64,000 nt of DNA from positions 62,001 to 126,000 of the forward strand of contig CANNZV010001626.1 of assembly GCA_947561585.1 (NCBI GenBank), in the 5' to 3' direction. This document shows positions 23,691 to 35,355 of this stretch, piece by piece (position 1 is the stretch's first letter; each line of letters starts with the position of its first letter). The notes beneath the pieces were generated by a model. That model did no database searches. It was given only the letters and a program-made list of their open reading frames with translations, and was not told where the DNA came from. This DNA comes from Caprella mutica. Taxonomy: Eukaryota > Arthropoda > Malacostraca > Amphipoda > Caprellidae. The position numbers were made by a program, and so were the translations under genes.

Positions 23691-24664
23691 TTGAAAATAG
23701 GCGCCACATCAGCGCAGTTCCAAAAGAAATTTCCGCAGTACTGACAGCAGGTGAGAGCAGCGGTCTTAGCGGTCTGGCAGCAGTTTTGGCCGCTTTTGGA
23801 GCAGCGGTTTACTTCTATCGTCTACTGTCCTGTAGCTGTAATTGCTGCTGTGAATTTCAATGCCACTCCTACCAACTTCCTCTGAACTGCTCTCATGCTA
23901 CCATTGCCTGCTGTCTATCGCGGAACGCCATCCGTGGCCACAAGTAGAACTCTTATCGAAATACTGCCTTCACGTTCGGATTTCGCCGCAGTAATGTGTT
24001 GCGCTTTACTATCATGAAATCAACTACTAAATGTGAATTGAAAATGGTATATAATCTCATCATTGATATTAGCAGTTAATTACATGATAAAAAAGAAATA
24101 CTATTAAAGCAGCGATTTCCGAACATGAAGGCATTTTGAGTAGTAATATACAATAACTTTCCGTTAAATAAGGTAAGAAAAGTGCTAGTTTGTTGAAGAT
24201 ATCCAGAACAATGACCTAAATTATAATGGTCCAACAGCCTAGAATAAAATTACTCTTCACATTTAGAGGAAATAAATCTTTTAAAAATAGGGCTAAGAAC
24301 TTCTAGCTGTACAATATTGGTCAATTTGAATCTCTAATGACAGTTTTCATACTCTGTACAGTTCTACCTCTCACATTTCATGGAATCATTTCACTCTTGA
24401 ATAATTGCATAGACCGTTTTTTTCTATGAAATTTCGGGAATAATTGTTTTAGTATTATTTAAGTGGTATTTATGTAGGAGGAAAATGATAGTCATTGATG
24501 ATTTCTTTTTTTCTATTGATGAAAATAAATTCTCACGATAACTAAGGCAATGTTAAAATTAATTTGCTACAAAATTAATGACGACAATAATACCAAGTAA
24601 GATTAGTAATAATTTTGAAGAGATTAATTTACATACAATTAGGAAGCTTCAATTGATTATCTTT
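23691..24664. other. Non-coding stretch with a local GC-rich island
   Basis: About 23690-24010 is markedly richer in G and C than its surroundings, with recurring GCAG and GCTG words and no long open frame. It may be the 5' region of a mobile element or an old exon; no domain was recognised. The rest to 24664 is AT-rich. Confidence 0.4.
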
Positions 24665-24875
24665 CAATTGTCCTCGAAAGTGGTCATCATTCATTCAATT
24701 GTCCTCGAAAGTGGTCATCATTCAATTGTCCTCAAAAGTGGTCATCATTCAATTGTTCGTAAAAGTGGTCATCATTCAAATGTCCTCAAAAGTGGTCATC
24801 ATTCAATTGTCCTCGAAAGTGGTCATCATTCAATTATTGTCCTCGAAAGTAGTAATCATTCAATTGTCCTTCAAT
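24665..24875 (+). repeat. 27-bp minisatellite, ~7.5 copies
   Basis: The unit starts CAATTGTCCTCGAAAGTGGT and ends CATCATT. Copies differ by a few bases and one 3-4 bp insertion. Open frames across it are repeat by-products. Confidence 0.95.
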
Positions 24876-25349
24876 TTAGATATTGCCTCTGAAAATAAAA
24901 ATATACATTTCAGCTAATGCACTTTATTATCTAATTTAAGAATATAATTTAGATATTAATAAGATCTTAAAGAAACTAATAGCAGTACAGGCATCCTCCG
25001 CTTTAGATACCAAATCACGACTCAGTTTAGTTACCAAATGGTAACTAAAGCGAATAAAAGTGACAAGAAATTTATAATGGTCACTTCTTGATTACATATC
25101 TTACTTTCTATGAGTTAGCCTATTATTAGCCTATTATTATTAATTTACAGTCTTTCATTGTTTGTGAATGGATAAAAAAGTTTAAAGTCGTGCATTAATT
25201 AAATGCTTTAAAATCGATCCATAGCTTTAAACTGTTGTTTATTCGAAATATTTTTAGTGAGACTGATGGTAGCTATTTTTAGAAGTATTTTCATACTCAC
25301 TAAAAAACCAATGTACATAGCTGACGGAATAAGCGAAGTATGAATGTGC
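24876..25349. other. AT-rich spacer; possible pogo-like end at ~24988
   Basis: CAGGCATCCTCCGCTTTAG near 24988 resembles Tigger/pogo terminal repeats, but no convincing partner end was found. Confidence 0.3.
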
Positions 25350-26590
25350 ATGATTTCTTTATTCGCCGTCTCTATTTTATCCATTCACCCTCTTGCCCAT
25401 CTTCTATATCTCTCTGTTCTATCATATGTTTCTCCAAAGCCTTCTCATTTCGCTCTATATCTACACTGTCATTCATACTAATGTTCTTCACTATCATCCT
25501 GTACTTCCCCTTCACCACCTCTTATATAGCTTCAATTTCTCTTCTCATTATTTCCCTAATGTGTCTTCTTCGTCATCTTAATCTTCTTCATCAGTTTCTT
25601 CAGTGTCTCATTTTCTTCATTCAACTAACTATGATGACCAGGTGATTGAATATCTCCCATTTATATTCCTTTCCCTTCCCATCATTACCACTCTCATGTC
25701 TCTGGCAATACCAGTCCTCCTTGTTCTCAACTTCTCAAAATATGGGTGTCTTGCCACTCTTCTGACGTAAAGCATCATCAGGTCCTCCTCTGCCATTCCC
25801 TCCACCATCCAATCGCGTCCTCGTAAACATGCGTTTAGCAAAGTAGGTGGTTCATGTTGAACCCTTCACAGCACTATTATCTATCCTCCTCTCTTCCCCT
25901 CTCGGTCATAGATGCTAACTAGTCCCTTCTCTCTCTTCCTACTTGTTGGCACCACGAACAACTGTGTTCCTTTCCTCAGTTCTCCATACACTTTCATCAT
26001 TGGTATTTTGTCCCTCTCACTCAGCTTCGTTTTCTAAACTATTACATATAACTTATCCACCATCGGCTCTTTCAGCTCATCCTCCTTGCTAGAAGATTCT
26101 AGAGGCTCGTCTCTCAGTTCTCCCTTCCATTACTCCTTCATCTACTCCTTTCCTGGGTCTACTTCCTCATCACAGCTCCTTCACTTCCACTGTTCTTTCC
26201 TTACTCCTCTACCCGGCTCACTTCTGGTGATTGAATTTGCTGCCTTCTGGCAGTGCAGTGCTCTTCCTTCTCTAGTGAAGTTCTTCTGGCAATCTTAGTA
26301 CTTCTTATTCTCCTACGTCTGCTCCTCTACTGCAGCTCCATCTCTCGCTCCTCACATAAATTTTCAGGCCAGTGCATGCTTTGTGGGTCTCCATCCCTCA
26401 CTGCACCTCCGTTATTTTTCTTTTGCAGCACCCCTCCACACTCTGCACAACTGACCCCTTTTTCTCTCTCCACAACACACCGAAAGCTATCCTCTCCTAA
26501 TTCCTCCAGTCACCTGACACAGATATCGCTTGTGATCCTCCCAAGGATACAGCCTTTTACTTGTTTCATGCGACTGAATGATGATTTGTA
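25350..26590 (-). pseudogene. Decayed purine-rich coding relic, unknown family
   Basis: The minus strand is purine-rich with E/K/R/G/M codons and only short surviving frames. These include ELGEDSFRCVVEREKGVSCA followed by ECGGVL (a possible C-x2-C pair) near 26400-26520, KVYGELRKGTQLFVVPTSRK near 25920-26000, and MLNACLRGRDWMVEGMAEED at 25841 leading to RTRRTGIARDMRVVMMGRER near 25680-25740. Frames switch at many stops. The composition differs from the flanks and looks like a degraded gag-like or transposon ORF, but I recognise no family and cannot exclude low-complexity DNA. Confidence 0.3.
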
Positions 26591-26850
26591 AATTGATATT
26601 ATGGATTTTATATCAATTATATGACAGAGTAGAAGTAAAAGTTGATCTAATTCATGACTCAACCCTAATCTGTGTGATTATTTGAATATATTTACAAATT
26701 TTCTTGATCTTTTAATTTTTAAGCAGTGTTCATTACGAGAAATATGTTAAGATACTTTCATCATAGTTTTTGCATTTAACCAGGTAAATCATTCTACATT
26801 TTCTGCTATTATTAAATAAATTTAAAAAAATATCAAATAGAAAAAGTTAT

Positions 26851-27312
26851 CACTATTCGACCCAATTGATCACATATGATCACTTATTATATACGATGAA
26901 TCGGTCAAGTGATAATATATGATCAACTCATTTTTTCAATGGCAATTGTGTAATAACTATAAATATCTCATAGGTATAGGTACTAATATATGTGATATTG
27001 GATATGATAAATATATTCCATAAGGTGAGATGCACTCACATGCATTTTGGAGCTGCTACACATCAAGTGAACCAGAAAAAATACATTCTACACTACCAAT
27101 TTTTATATGCTGTTACACACTGCAAATTCAAGTTCACCCCACTCGATCCCAGTACCACTTATAACAAATTGTGAAGTATCACATGATAGCCCTGACTACT
27201 GTGATTTATTTGATGTATGTGTCTGACTTGTGAAAGACATACACTGAGTGATGGGCGTTTTCTTTAGTGCGAATTAAAAGGATCATATATGATCACTTGC
27301 CCGGTAAAGGGA
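26851..27312. mobile_element. Small foldback-like element with GATCATATATGATC arms
   Basis: The left arm (about 26861-26935) is itself an imperfect hairpin built from ATTGATCACATATGATCAC and its inverse. The right arm (27290-27312) reads GGATCATATATGATCACTTG then CCCGG. Flanks GAAAAAGTT and ACAAAAGTT match at 7 of 9 positions, a possible 9-bp duplication. The interior has no coding. Architecture resembles the other foldbacks here but the ends are degenerate. Confidence 0.45.
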
Positions 27313-27315
27313 CAA

Positions 27316-28468
27316 AAGTTTAAAATTAGTTTATTCCTTGATAATAAGGCCACTCACTCTGCATGCGTCTCCTAGACTCTGAGAATAGAAATGGTGATCA
27401 AGTTACTCTCAAAATCTCAACACAGCAGCAACAGATTTAAAATCTTCCTCAGCTAAATTAATGAAACATAAGAATGAATTCAATATCAATTTCAGAGATC
27501 CAAGTTTCTAAAATTGAGCTTAGAGCTTAGACAAACTCTTGGGAAAAAATTTCCATATTCTGCAGAAGGGAAGGCTACCAAAAAAATATTTTACTCACTT
27601 AGGTAGTATCAGTCTCACTTGTCAGTTAGTCTGTCAAGGGCTACAGAGTTGGTTCATAAAATGTCTGACTCCATTATATTGAATGTCACCTAGCTACACA
27701 CTCCTAGAATGAAATTAATGATAAATCTGGCTGACATGTCAGCAGATTCTTTCATCTCTCTTAGAATAAATATTTTAACAATGTCTGAAGACTTTTCGCT
27801 TTTTATTCTCATATTACCATTTATGTAGGGAGGAGAAATTGGACAAATGTTTGAGGAAGAGCCAAGTTAAAAGACCATTTAGGAAAAAGTTTTTCCAGGG
27901 TTGTAGAAATGTTAGCGGAGTTCAGTGCACTAAATACAGACAGACTCGACCACAAATCACAATTTTATAACAGAAAGTAACTACAGATTTTATACTATAT
28001 TTAATATAGTCTGTATAAGTACTATTTGAGTAATTCGATTTTAGAGACTATAAATAAATTTAATTTATAATTATATGTAATGAATAATTATGCAAAGTTA
28101 TAAGAAAATTTTTAGAATAAGAGATATTTAACATGAACCAGGAACAGAGACTCCAGTCTGTATTTTGTACACAAAAACCGATACCCACTGAAATTTTTCT
28201 AATAGTAAAAAAAAATCCACCAACATATACAAAATACATTAGCTGATACATCATCAATTCCCAATTTGGGCTTTTTGCCACCAAAATTTATTGGTAACAT
28301 AAGAATTAATAGCTAAAAATTCAACAACTTTGCTAGGTTAGAATATTATTTTCAAAGGTGAAAAAAATTCACCACCAAGTAGGTGGAATTTACAATGAAA
28401 TACAGACTGACGGACATAAAACCTGACATGGTAGTGCGTTGAATTACCAACACTTAAAAGTATGAAAG
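27316..28468. other. AT-rich non-coding stretch
   Basis: Nothing recognised. Confidence 0.5.
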
Positions 28469-29018
28469 AGTGCATGGGATAATTGATCGCATGCATCATG
28501 GGGTAATTGATCGCACGCATCATGGGGTAAGCAATTGCACGCATCATGGGGCAATTAATCGCACGCATCATGGGGCAATTAATCGCACGCATCATGGGGT
28601 AATTTATCGCACGCATCATGGAGCAACTAACTGCACTCATCATGGGGCAATTGAACGCACGCATAATGGGGCAATTAATCGCACGCATCATGGGGCAATT
28701 AATCGCACTTATCATGGGGCAATTAATAGCACGCATCATGGGGTAATTTATCGCACGCATCATGGAGCAACTAACTGCACTCATCATGGGGCAATTGAAC
28801 GCACGCATCATGGGGTAATTAATCGTACGCATCATGGGACAATCAATCGCACGCATCATGGGGCAATTAATTGCACGCATCATGTGGCAATCAATCGCAC
28901 GCATCATGGGGCAATTAATCGCATGCATCTTGGGGCAATTATTCGCACGCATCATGGGGCAATTAATCGTATGCATCATGGGGAAATTAATCGCACGCAT
29001 CATGGGGCAATTAAATGC
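28469..29018 (+). repeat. 24-bp minisatellite, ~23 copies
   Basis: The unit is GCATCATGGGGCAATTAATC followed by GCAC. A higher-order block of several units (with GAGCAACTAACTGCACTCAT) recurs around 28620 and 28760, showing multi-unit duplication. Long frames (T-H-H-G-A-I-N-R on plus, M-M-R-A-I-N-C-P on minus) exist only because 24 is divisible by three. Confidence 0.97.
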
Positions 29019-30709
29019 AGGTTTCTAATAGATTACCGATTCATTTGTATGAGGTCATTATTTAAAGTTCCTTTAAAATATATATTCTGAGCAATCAGAA
29101 ATGCTATCCTGCTCAGTAATGAAGCAGGTACTTTCTCACCATTATATTGCCATGTTCGATTCCAAGTTAATTAAGTTATTAAGGGCCCTCAAATGTAAAA
29201 CCAAACATGCTTAAATACAACACTGAAGTCTTTACATTTATGATAGCTCATAGCCAAGATTAATTCATAATCGATGAGAAAATGAAAACCAAATAATAAT
29301 TCCAGTCTGCAGAATATAGGAGATATTTGGGTTATTCTCTACGAACCATTTTAAATTAATTCCTACGTTTACATTAATTTTACTTTGAACAGAATAAGAG
29401 ATCTCTACAAACACTTTACCCAGTTAATAAAGCATGTTCAAACTCCTTAGGCAGGCCAGGCTACCCTAAAAGGCTAAATCCCTGATCAGAGAAAAGCCAA
29501 GTTTGGTTCATTAGGTTAAATTGGGTATTAGCTAGATAGCTGTGCTAAAAAGTCAAAATAAGCAACCTAACTAGCTAGCCTAACCTAAGAAATTAGAAAC
29601 TAATTTATAATTAAGACAATTTGAGATATCTAAGTTCCTAGATAGATAGATATCTGAGATTAAGGTCAAGAAAATGTAAATAGTGCTAAGCCAATAAATT
29701 AGCTTTAATGAGTGACACAGGCTTAGACGCTTAGTCAGGCTACTGTGAAAAATGGAGATATGGCCTTAGATTGTTAAACATACCATGATGATACCCTAGC
29801 GACCTAGCCAGGTTAGACATGGTAATATGTTCTACAAATACAGATGACTAATTTTAAGAAGGTAGGTCCTACCTATTGAACTTTGGTAGCACCGTAGCTA
29901 TCAATTCTATGTTCTCCCAATACAAATGGTTTTTCACTGAACTAAATTCACTATATTCTTTAGATATAATAATCTATTTTGCATGTAATTATTAATGCAC
30001 ATAAAATAGCAATCACATCACTCTCGAAACAAATTTAAGTGACTGGCCATGTGACTGGCTAACATTTGTTGACATATGTTGTGACGCTACCTGACGCCAA
30101 TGGTTTAATTTCTTTTTAGAATTGCATTTTATTCCTTAGAAATCTTAATAGTAATATTGCGATAAAAGGAGATTTTGCGGACTATACTACGTACTATGGA
30201 GGCAATTTATTTGTGTTTTTTTTTATAAAATGATAATTAACTTATGAGTTTCACCTTATCGTTTAATGGAGTTTAAATAACATAAAATAATTCAATATCA
30301 TTATCATAGGCTATGCATCATCATACACAAAGCTTATCAAGATTTCGAATGGAATATTATATCACTAATTAGATTAATCATGTATTACTATTATTTTTTT
30401 TGGTATATACACAAACATATATATGTATAAATTCCTATCAACATTTTAAGTTTGTATATTTTAATCAAAGATTGTGTACGTAACTTCCATTATAATTAGA
30501 TTTATTGTGATGGTATGGTAAACGCACTCAAATCTTTCATTTTGAAACTAAATTTACAGGTCTAATCACGAACTATTAGAAATTGAATATAAAATCAGAT
30601 AAAATTTTATTTTCAAGGAAAATTGTACTTCAATCTAGGCAGTCAATTGAAGATTTTTTCCATTTGTACTTATGTATCATTTGTATTGACCAGAAAATTA
30701 AAATGTATA
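29019..30709. other. AT-rich non-coding stretch
   Basis: Nothing coding. 29440-29640 is rich in CTAGC/CCTAA words without regular repetition. Confidence 0.5.
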
Positions 30710-30718
30710 AGTAATTAT

Positions 30719-30900
30719 TAGGGTTGTGACAATATTCACTTAAAATCATCGATCCCGAAAATATTATAGACGGAGAGAATTAAACACTATTGAATCGTTC
30801 TAAACCAGCGGTATATATTATTCCATACCATTTCATTTACTTTCGTCTATGATATTCTTAAGATTAATGATTTTAAGAGCATATGTTGCCACAACCCTAT
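30719..30900. mobile_element. 182-bp MITE with 9-bp flanking duplication
   Basis: TAGGGTTGTGACAATATTCA at the left and the reversed right end TAGGGTTGTGGCAACATATG form terminal inverted repeats that continue to CTTAAAATCAT. AGTAATTAT flanks both sides exactly (30710-30718 and 30901-30909). TAGGG ends and an 8-9 bp duplication fit a hAT-type MITE; a TA-only duplication is the alternative. Confidence 0.85.
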
Positions 30901-30909
30901 AGTAATTAT

Positions 30910-31904
30910 ATATAAATAGCTAAATATTGAAATATCGCACTAAAATTATCTATCCTATTCTATATACTAAAAAAAATTTCTTACCCATTGTCGTTTGCAT
31001 GATCATTGCTTAATGTTTATACACTGAAGAAATAAGATAAGTATAAAATCAATTCCACTGTATAATTGTTTTAAAAAACTGGTCACTGCCAATTACCGGA
31101 CACTTTTTTATCACAGTACATTTCTCCATCACCGAACACTAGCAACAACAAAACTAAAAACTAGATACAATATTAATTAATAAGGAATGATGTAAATTCA
31201 CTTCATATGCGTTTGACCACAATATACATATAATTATATGGATTATTTCACTGCTTGGTACTTCCAATAAACTGCTTTTGTCTGATTGGCATTTTATCCC
31301 TTCTGAAAAATGATGTGGCCTCGGTAGCTTGAAAACTCGTCTGAAATTGGGAGCTAAACTTCCTTGGCCTTTAGTTGCATTAATGGAGTTAATAACTAGT
31401 GTAGTTATTTGCTGCCACTAAATGCTTCCACTGCAGTGAAATGCTTCTAACACATCGTAATACTGCACCTGTATTTTACCTGGAGGTTCTCTCTTTTCAT
31501 TGTTTGAATCAATTGCAATGAAAGTATGATACAAACACTCTATTTCGATTACCCAACCAGGTGTATTAATTTGATTTACATGATTAATATGTAAAACTCA
31601 ATAGTTTCTCATTCATATTTTCAATTAAACATAATGATTAATTTGTTCAGTTAACATAAATGTATAATGAGTATGAAGAAATAATTTTTAAATTACACAA
31701 TTCTTCGTTTTCATCTCTCCTGCGATTAAAACATTGAACATATACATTATTATAGAATAGAAAAGAGCTATACAAATATAAAATAAAAACAGAGCATCAA
31801 TTGGCACTATTCTATATGTGAAACACTTTGTTATAATCTATGAATAATAGTATATATTTTTTTCAATAATTCAACTTATAATGTATTTACAGGAGTGGAA
31901 TAGA
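30910..31904. other. AT-rich non-coding stretch
   Basis: Nothing recognised. Confidence 0.5.
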
Positions 31905-32258
31905 ACATGGAAACACATAGCAGCTCATCCGTGGTATCTAAATTGTTCAGCTCTCGAAGAAAATTTTTGCTGAAAAGTGGTTATTATAGTAGTTCCTTGA
32001 GCTTAGCGGAGATATAAAGAAGTTTTTTGATTGCTTTAACAATTCGATTTGGAGTCCAACAGTCTCTGCCAGACAATTTAAGCCTCCTGTCTAACCTGTT
32101 GATTGCCTGTGAAATTTGTCCTTCTTTTCAAAGTAATTCATCACTTTTGAAACTGTAGCTCTTCAAGTGCCAAGTATTTGTACAATTTATTATACTAAAG
32201 CGCCTGCAATACAAGCATCAACAATTTGACAACTTTGAAAGTTCGTGAGGTCAGACAT
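31905..32258 (-). pseudogene. Tc1-like transposase N-terminal relic
   Basis: Starting at 32258 the minus strand reads MSDLTNFQSCQIVDACIAGA, then LG-x-x-RATVSKVMNYFEK, the paired helix-turn-helix entrance of Tc1 transposases (consensus M-S-D-L-T-x-F-x-x-G-x-I-V-G-A-R-x-A-G-A-S-V followed by L-x-V-S-x-x-T-V-S-K-V). A weaker continuation fits the second DNA-binding half. Several stops and at least one frameshift break it, and the DDE catalytic half is missing. Confidence 0.78.
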
Positions 32259-32339
32259 TTTCATACGGTTATATCCACTCTTTACCTTCGCCAATTTGCG
32301 GAAGGTTATATTTTACCCAGCATTTATTTATTTATAATT

Positions 32340-32955
32340 TTTTTATTCGCATAAATCAAAAGATATTTAACCAAACTGAATACAATTTGGTGGGACGATT
32401 GGTTAATGTCCATGAACTTGCTGGTAGAATTTTAGGAGCGGTCCGGTCTATTATCATTGGTGAAGGTCATCTATAACTCAAGCATTCAACCGTATTGATT
32501 TATACTCGGTGGGACGATTAGTCAATATCCAGGAACCATTTGGTTATATTTGTGGTGCGATTTTGTGAAATATCAAGGACAAGGCCATTTATAACTTAAT
32601 TATTCAAAAAATATATAACCAAATGGCCTAAAATTTGATGCAACAATTGGTAAATGTCCAAGAACCATTTGATCAAATTTTGGAAGAGATTGTGTCAGAG
32701 GTAAAAAGTCAAGGTCAAGGCCATTTATCACTTGATAAAACGAAAGTATTCAACCAAACTGCCTGATTTTGATGGAACGCTCGGTCAATATTCAGGAATC
32801 ATCTGATAGAATAGAAGGCCAGATTCAAGGTCATATATAACTTAAATAACTCAAAAAGTATTCAACCAAATTGCATGTTGCCTGGTGGAACGATTGGTAA
32901 TTATCCACCTACCAGTTTATTAGATTTTGGGATATTATGGGTCAAAGCAGTAGCC
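32340..32955 (+). repeat. Diverged tandem satellite, ~124-bp period, five copies
   Basis: The anchor GGTGGGACGATTGGT or a variant occurs at about 32389, 32508, 32637, 32771 and 32884. Each is followed by TCCAGGAACCATTTG-like text, then CAAGGTCAAGGCCATTTAT and TATTCAACCAAA before the next anchor. Copies differ substantially, indicating an old array. Confidence 0.85.
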
Positions 32956-34104
32956 AAGGTATGCGCTGTACCAAGTGCACATAATCTAGTTTAAATATAT
33001 GTTACATCAGCTATTTTAAATAAACAAACATGTAAAAAAAAACATTTCAAATAAACATATTAAATTTACAAAAAATTTTAATTGAATGTTGTACCCAAAA
33101 TATCAATGAGGTTACACGTATGTCACCTATTCGATGGCATCATATTAATTATTATGATTTGAATTCACTAAAATACTTCATAGCGATTATCTCATCAAAA
33201 TCTTGTAATTATGGTGTCAATCTATACCAGACAGGGATTAATAAGCTACAAGAGAAAACAATACATAGTCTATTCCTAAGCTTATAGATTATAGAACTCT
33301 AATATATATATATGAGCTAATTTAATTTTAACAAGATAATAATATTAAAATAGCAAATATTTTGGTTTATAATGACAATTATTATTGTCGTTAAATATAT
33401 GAATTTGTTTCCCAAATAAAATGGTAAATTTGAGGTAAAGCTTATATTACACATAGAATATTTAAAATTACTCTAAAATTTCAAATGGAGGGATGACTTG
33501 CCTATTAAATGATGTGACAGTAACTGCCTCAGTCTCCTTAAGTTGTGCGGGTCAGCATAATAATGATTCCTTCAATTCAGTCACAGGAAATTAGAGTGAG
33601 TTGAAATTTGAGACAATTCTGCACTTAAGTTTGATCTGAATTTTTACTCTAAGATTTCAGTGAATAACTGAATAGGAATGTTCCTGTTATCGCTAAGATT
33701 ATTTCGAATGGAGAATATGATATTCAGTTTGTGTAGAATCGAAGATATATAGATATTTTATATGTGAATTAATTCCTCATTCCTTGTAATGAACTTTGGA
33801 TGTGATTTTCAATTGTAATTAATGGAAAGTACTATGGATGATAAAAATACAATATTTTTAGCATTCAATAATGAACTGAATTCAAATAAAGTTTGTTGAT
33901 ATGACTATAATTTATCAAAAAGCATAATAAAATCAAATATTTTTTCCATCTTCCATGATCCATTTAATTTTAAATAGTTCACTTTGATCAAAATTATACT
34001 CAAAGTATTGAGTACATTACACCATTACAATGTGATTTTCATGTATTCGGTTCTATTTCTTTAAATTTTTACAGTAAAATATTCCTACAAGCTATATTCT
34101 TAAT
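32956..34104. other. AT-rich non-coding stretch
   Basis: Nothing recognised. Confidence 0.5.
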
Positions 34105-35355
34105 GGGTCTAGGACAAAATCCCCTTCCAGATAAAATCCCCCTTGGGTTTTTATATCAATTGAAGATAATCTCATAATTTTAAAGTTAGGAATTGTTATA
34201 TAAACCGTTTAAAAATTTACTAATAAATAATCACAGTTTATTTTGTTACTTTTTTTTTTTAAATGTCTCATTGATTTTTCAGGTTAACTATGATATAGTA
34301 ATATTATATATAGTTATTTAATTCATGCAATTTAACATAAGAAAATAAAAATGTAATTTGTCAAAGTGTAATATATAATTTCCCTTGTATTATACAATAT
34401 AACAATAATTGAAGTACCTATTGTACAGTTAAATATTTACAACAATTTCTCTCTAAATTACAATATAACAATAATTAAAATACCTATTGTACAGTTTAAT
34501 ATTTACAACAACTTCTCTCTAAATAATTATATCGTTAATACCTTCTAAGCTAGTAGGGACAGTGCTGCAATAAAATTTAAATAAAACAGTTGAGTATATA
34601 GAGTTCAGTATCTTCAGCTTAGTATATGGTGTTAAATATAGAAACATTAGAGAAATTATGATAAAATATTTGATATAGTCAAACGTAAAATACAGGAAAG
34701 GCTTTTAAAATGTTAACTAAGTCGCTTGCAATGTTTTGCAAAAAATCTTCATGGTAATAACTTTCATATTGGGCCGTATCCTTTTTTATTCACTTTTTTC
34801 TGTGTGGTTGAGGCTCATGACCAGAACTATGTTGAGTCACCCAGCAGTCCTGATATTTAATTTCTGTTTGAAGTAAGTCAAATAACTTTCAAATATGTGG
34901 ATGTGAACAACCACTCATTGAGGAAAACCGTCTGTGCCAAGCTTCGACGATGTTATTAGTTCGAAGAAGATAGTAATTAGTTCTACAGTAGGTGTTCCAC
35001 AAAAGATACTTGGAAAGTTTGAGGCCAACTTGTTATACGATATCGCTTTCCAATATAAACATCCTCAAAATAATTCAATATCTGAACTCTTCCTTCTGGA
35101 ATTAGATCAGATAACGTGTAAAACACAGTCTCAATATCGTTAGGAGGAACGCATACGCATCTTAACTGTAAAGTCAGCATCTTCTTGATACTTTGTTTGT
35201 AAACAACATGCCTTCCAAGCTTATTAAAGTCTGTTTGTGTGCATCCAGAGGTGGCTTTTGTCCGGAGGGAGGATCTGTATGGAGGGGGATTATGTCCGGA
35301 GGGGGTTTTTGTCCGAAGGGGGCTTTTGTCCGGAGGGGGATTTTGTCCTGTTCCC
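34105..35355. mobile_element. Foldback element FB1 (Mutator-like) with clustered-repeat arms
   Basis: The left end GGGTCTAGGACAAAATCCCC and the reversed right end GGGAACAGGACAAAATCCCC match apart from three bases. The right arm (35253-35355) is five copies of the 17-bp unit TCCGGAGGGGGATTTTG; the left arm (34105-34150) has two related units in the opposite orientation. Flanks ATTCTTAAT and ATTATTATT match at 7 of 9 positions. The interior holds a minus-strand MULE transposase relic, which identifies the superfamily. Confidence 0.82.
34805..35237 (-). pseudogene. MULE transposase C-terminal relic inside FB1
   Basis: Two frames together give a Mutator-type transposase C-terminus. The first (about 35237-35045) includes CVCVPPNDIETVFYTLSDLI and then LNYFEDVYIGKRYR, the region before the last catalytic block. 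After a frameshift near 35000 the strand reads WNTYCRT, then VEAWHRRFSSMSGCSHPHI at about 34948-34892, matching the family signature W-x-x-Y ... R-T-N-N-x-V-E-x-W-H-x-x-F ... H-P-x-I-W, and goes on to LLQTEIKYQDCWV. There is a stop inside and the catalytic D-D part and zinc-binding N-terminus are absent, so it is dead. Confidence 0.82.

Noticed and set aside
24988..25010. Tigger/pogo terminal repeat
   Set aside because: Single end only; no mirrored partner at a plausible distance.
25340..26591. Plus-strand frames in the pyrimidine-rich region
   Set aside because: Peptides are S/L/F-rich antisense readings of a purine-rich minus strand.
28338..29090. 206- and 221-residue frames through the 24-bp array
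   Set aside because: Same artefact of a unit divisible by three; no non-repeat protein sequence.
29440..29640. Telomere-like CCTAA/TTAGG tract
   Set aside because: Words are irregular and never tandem.
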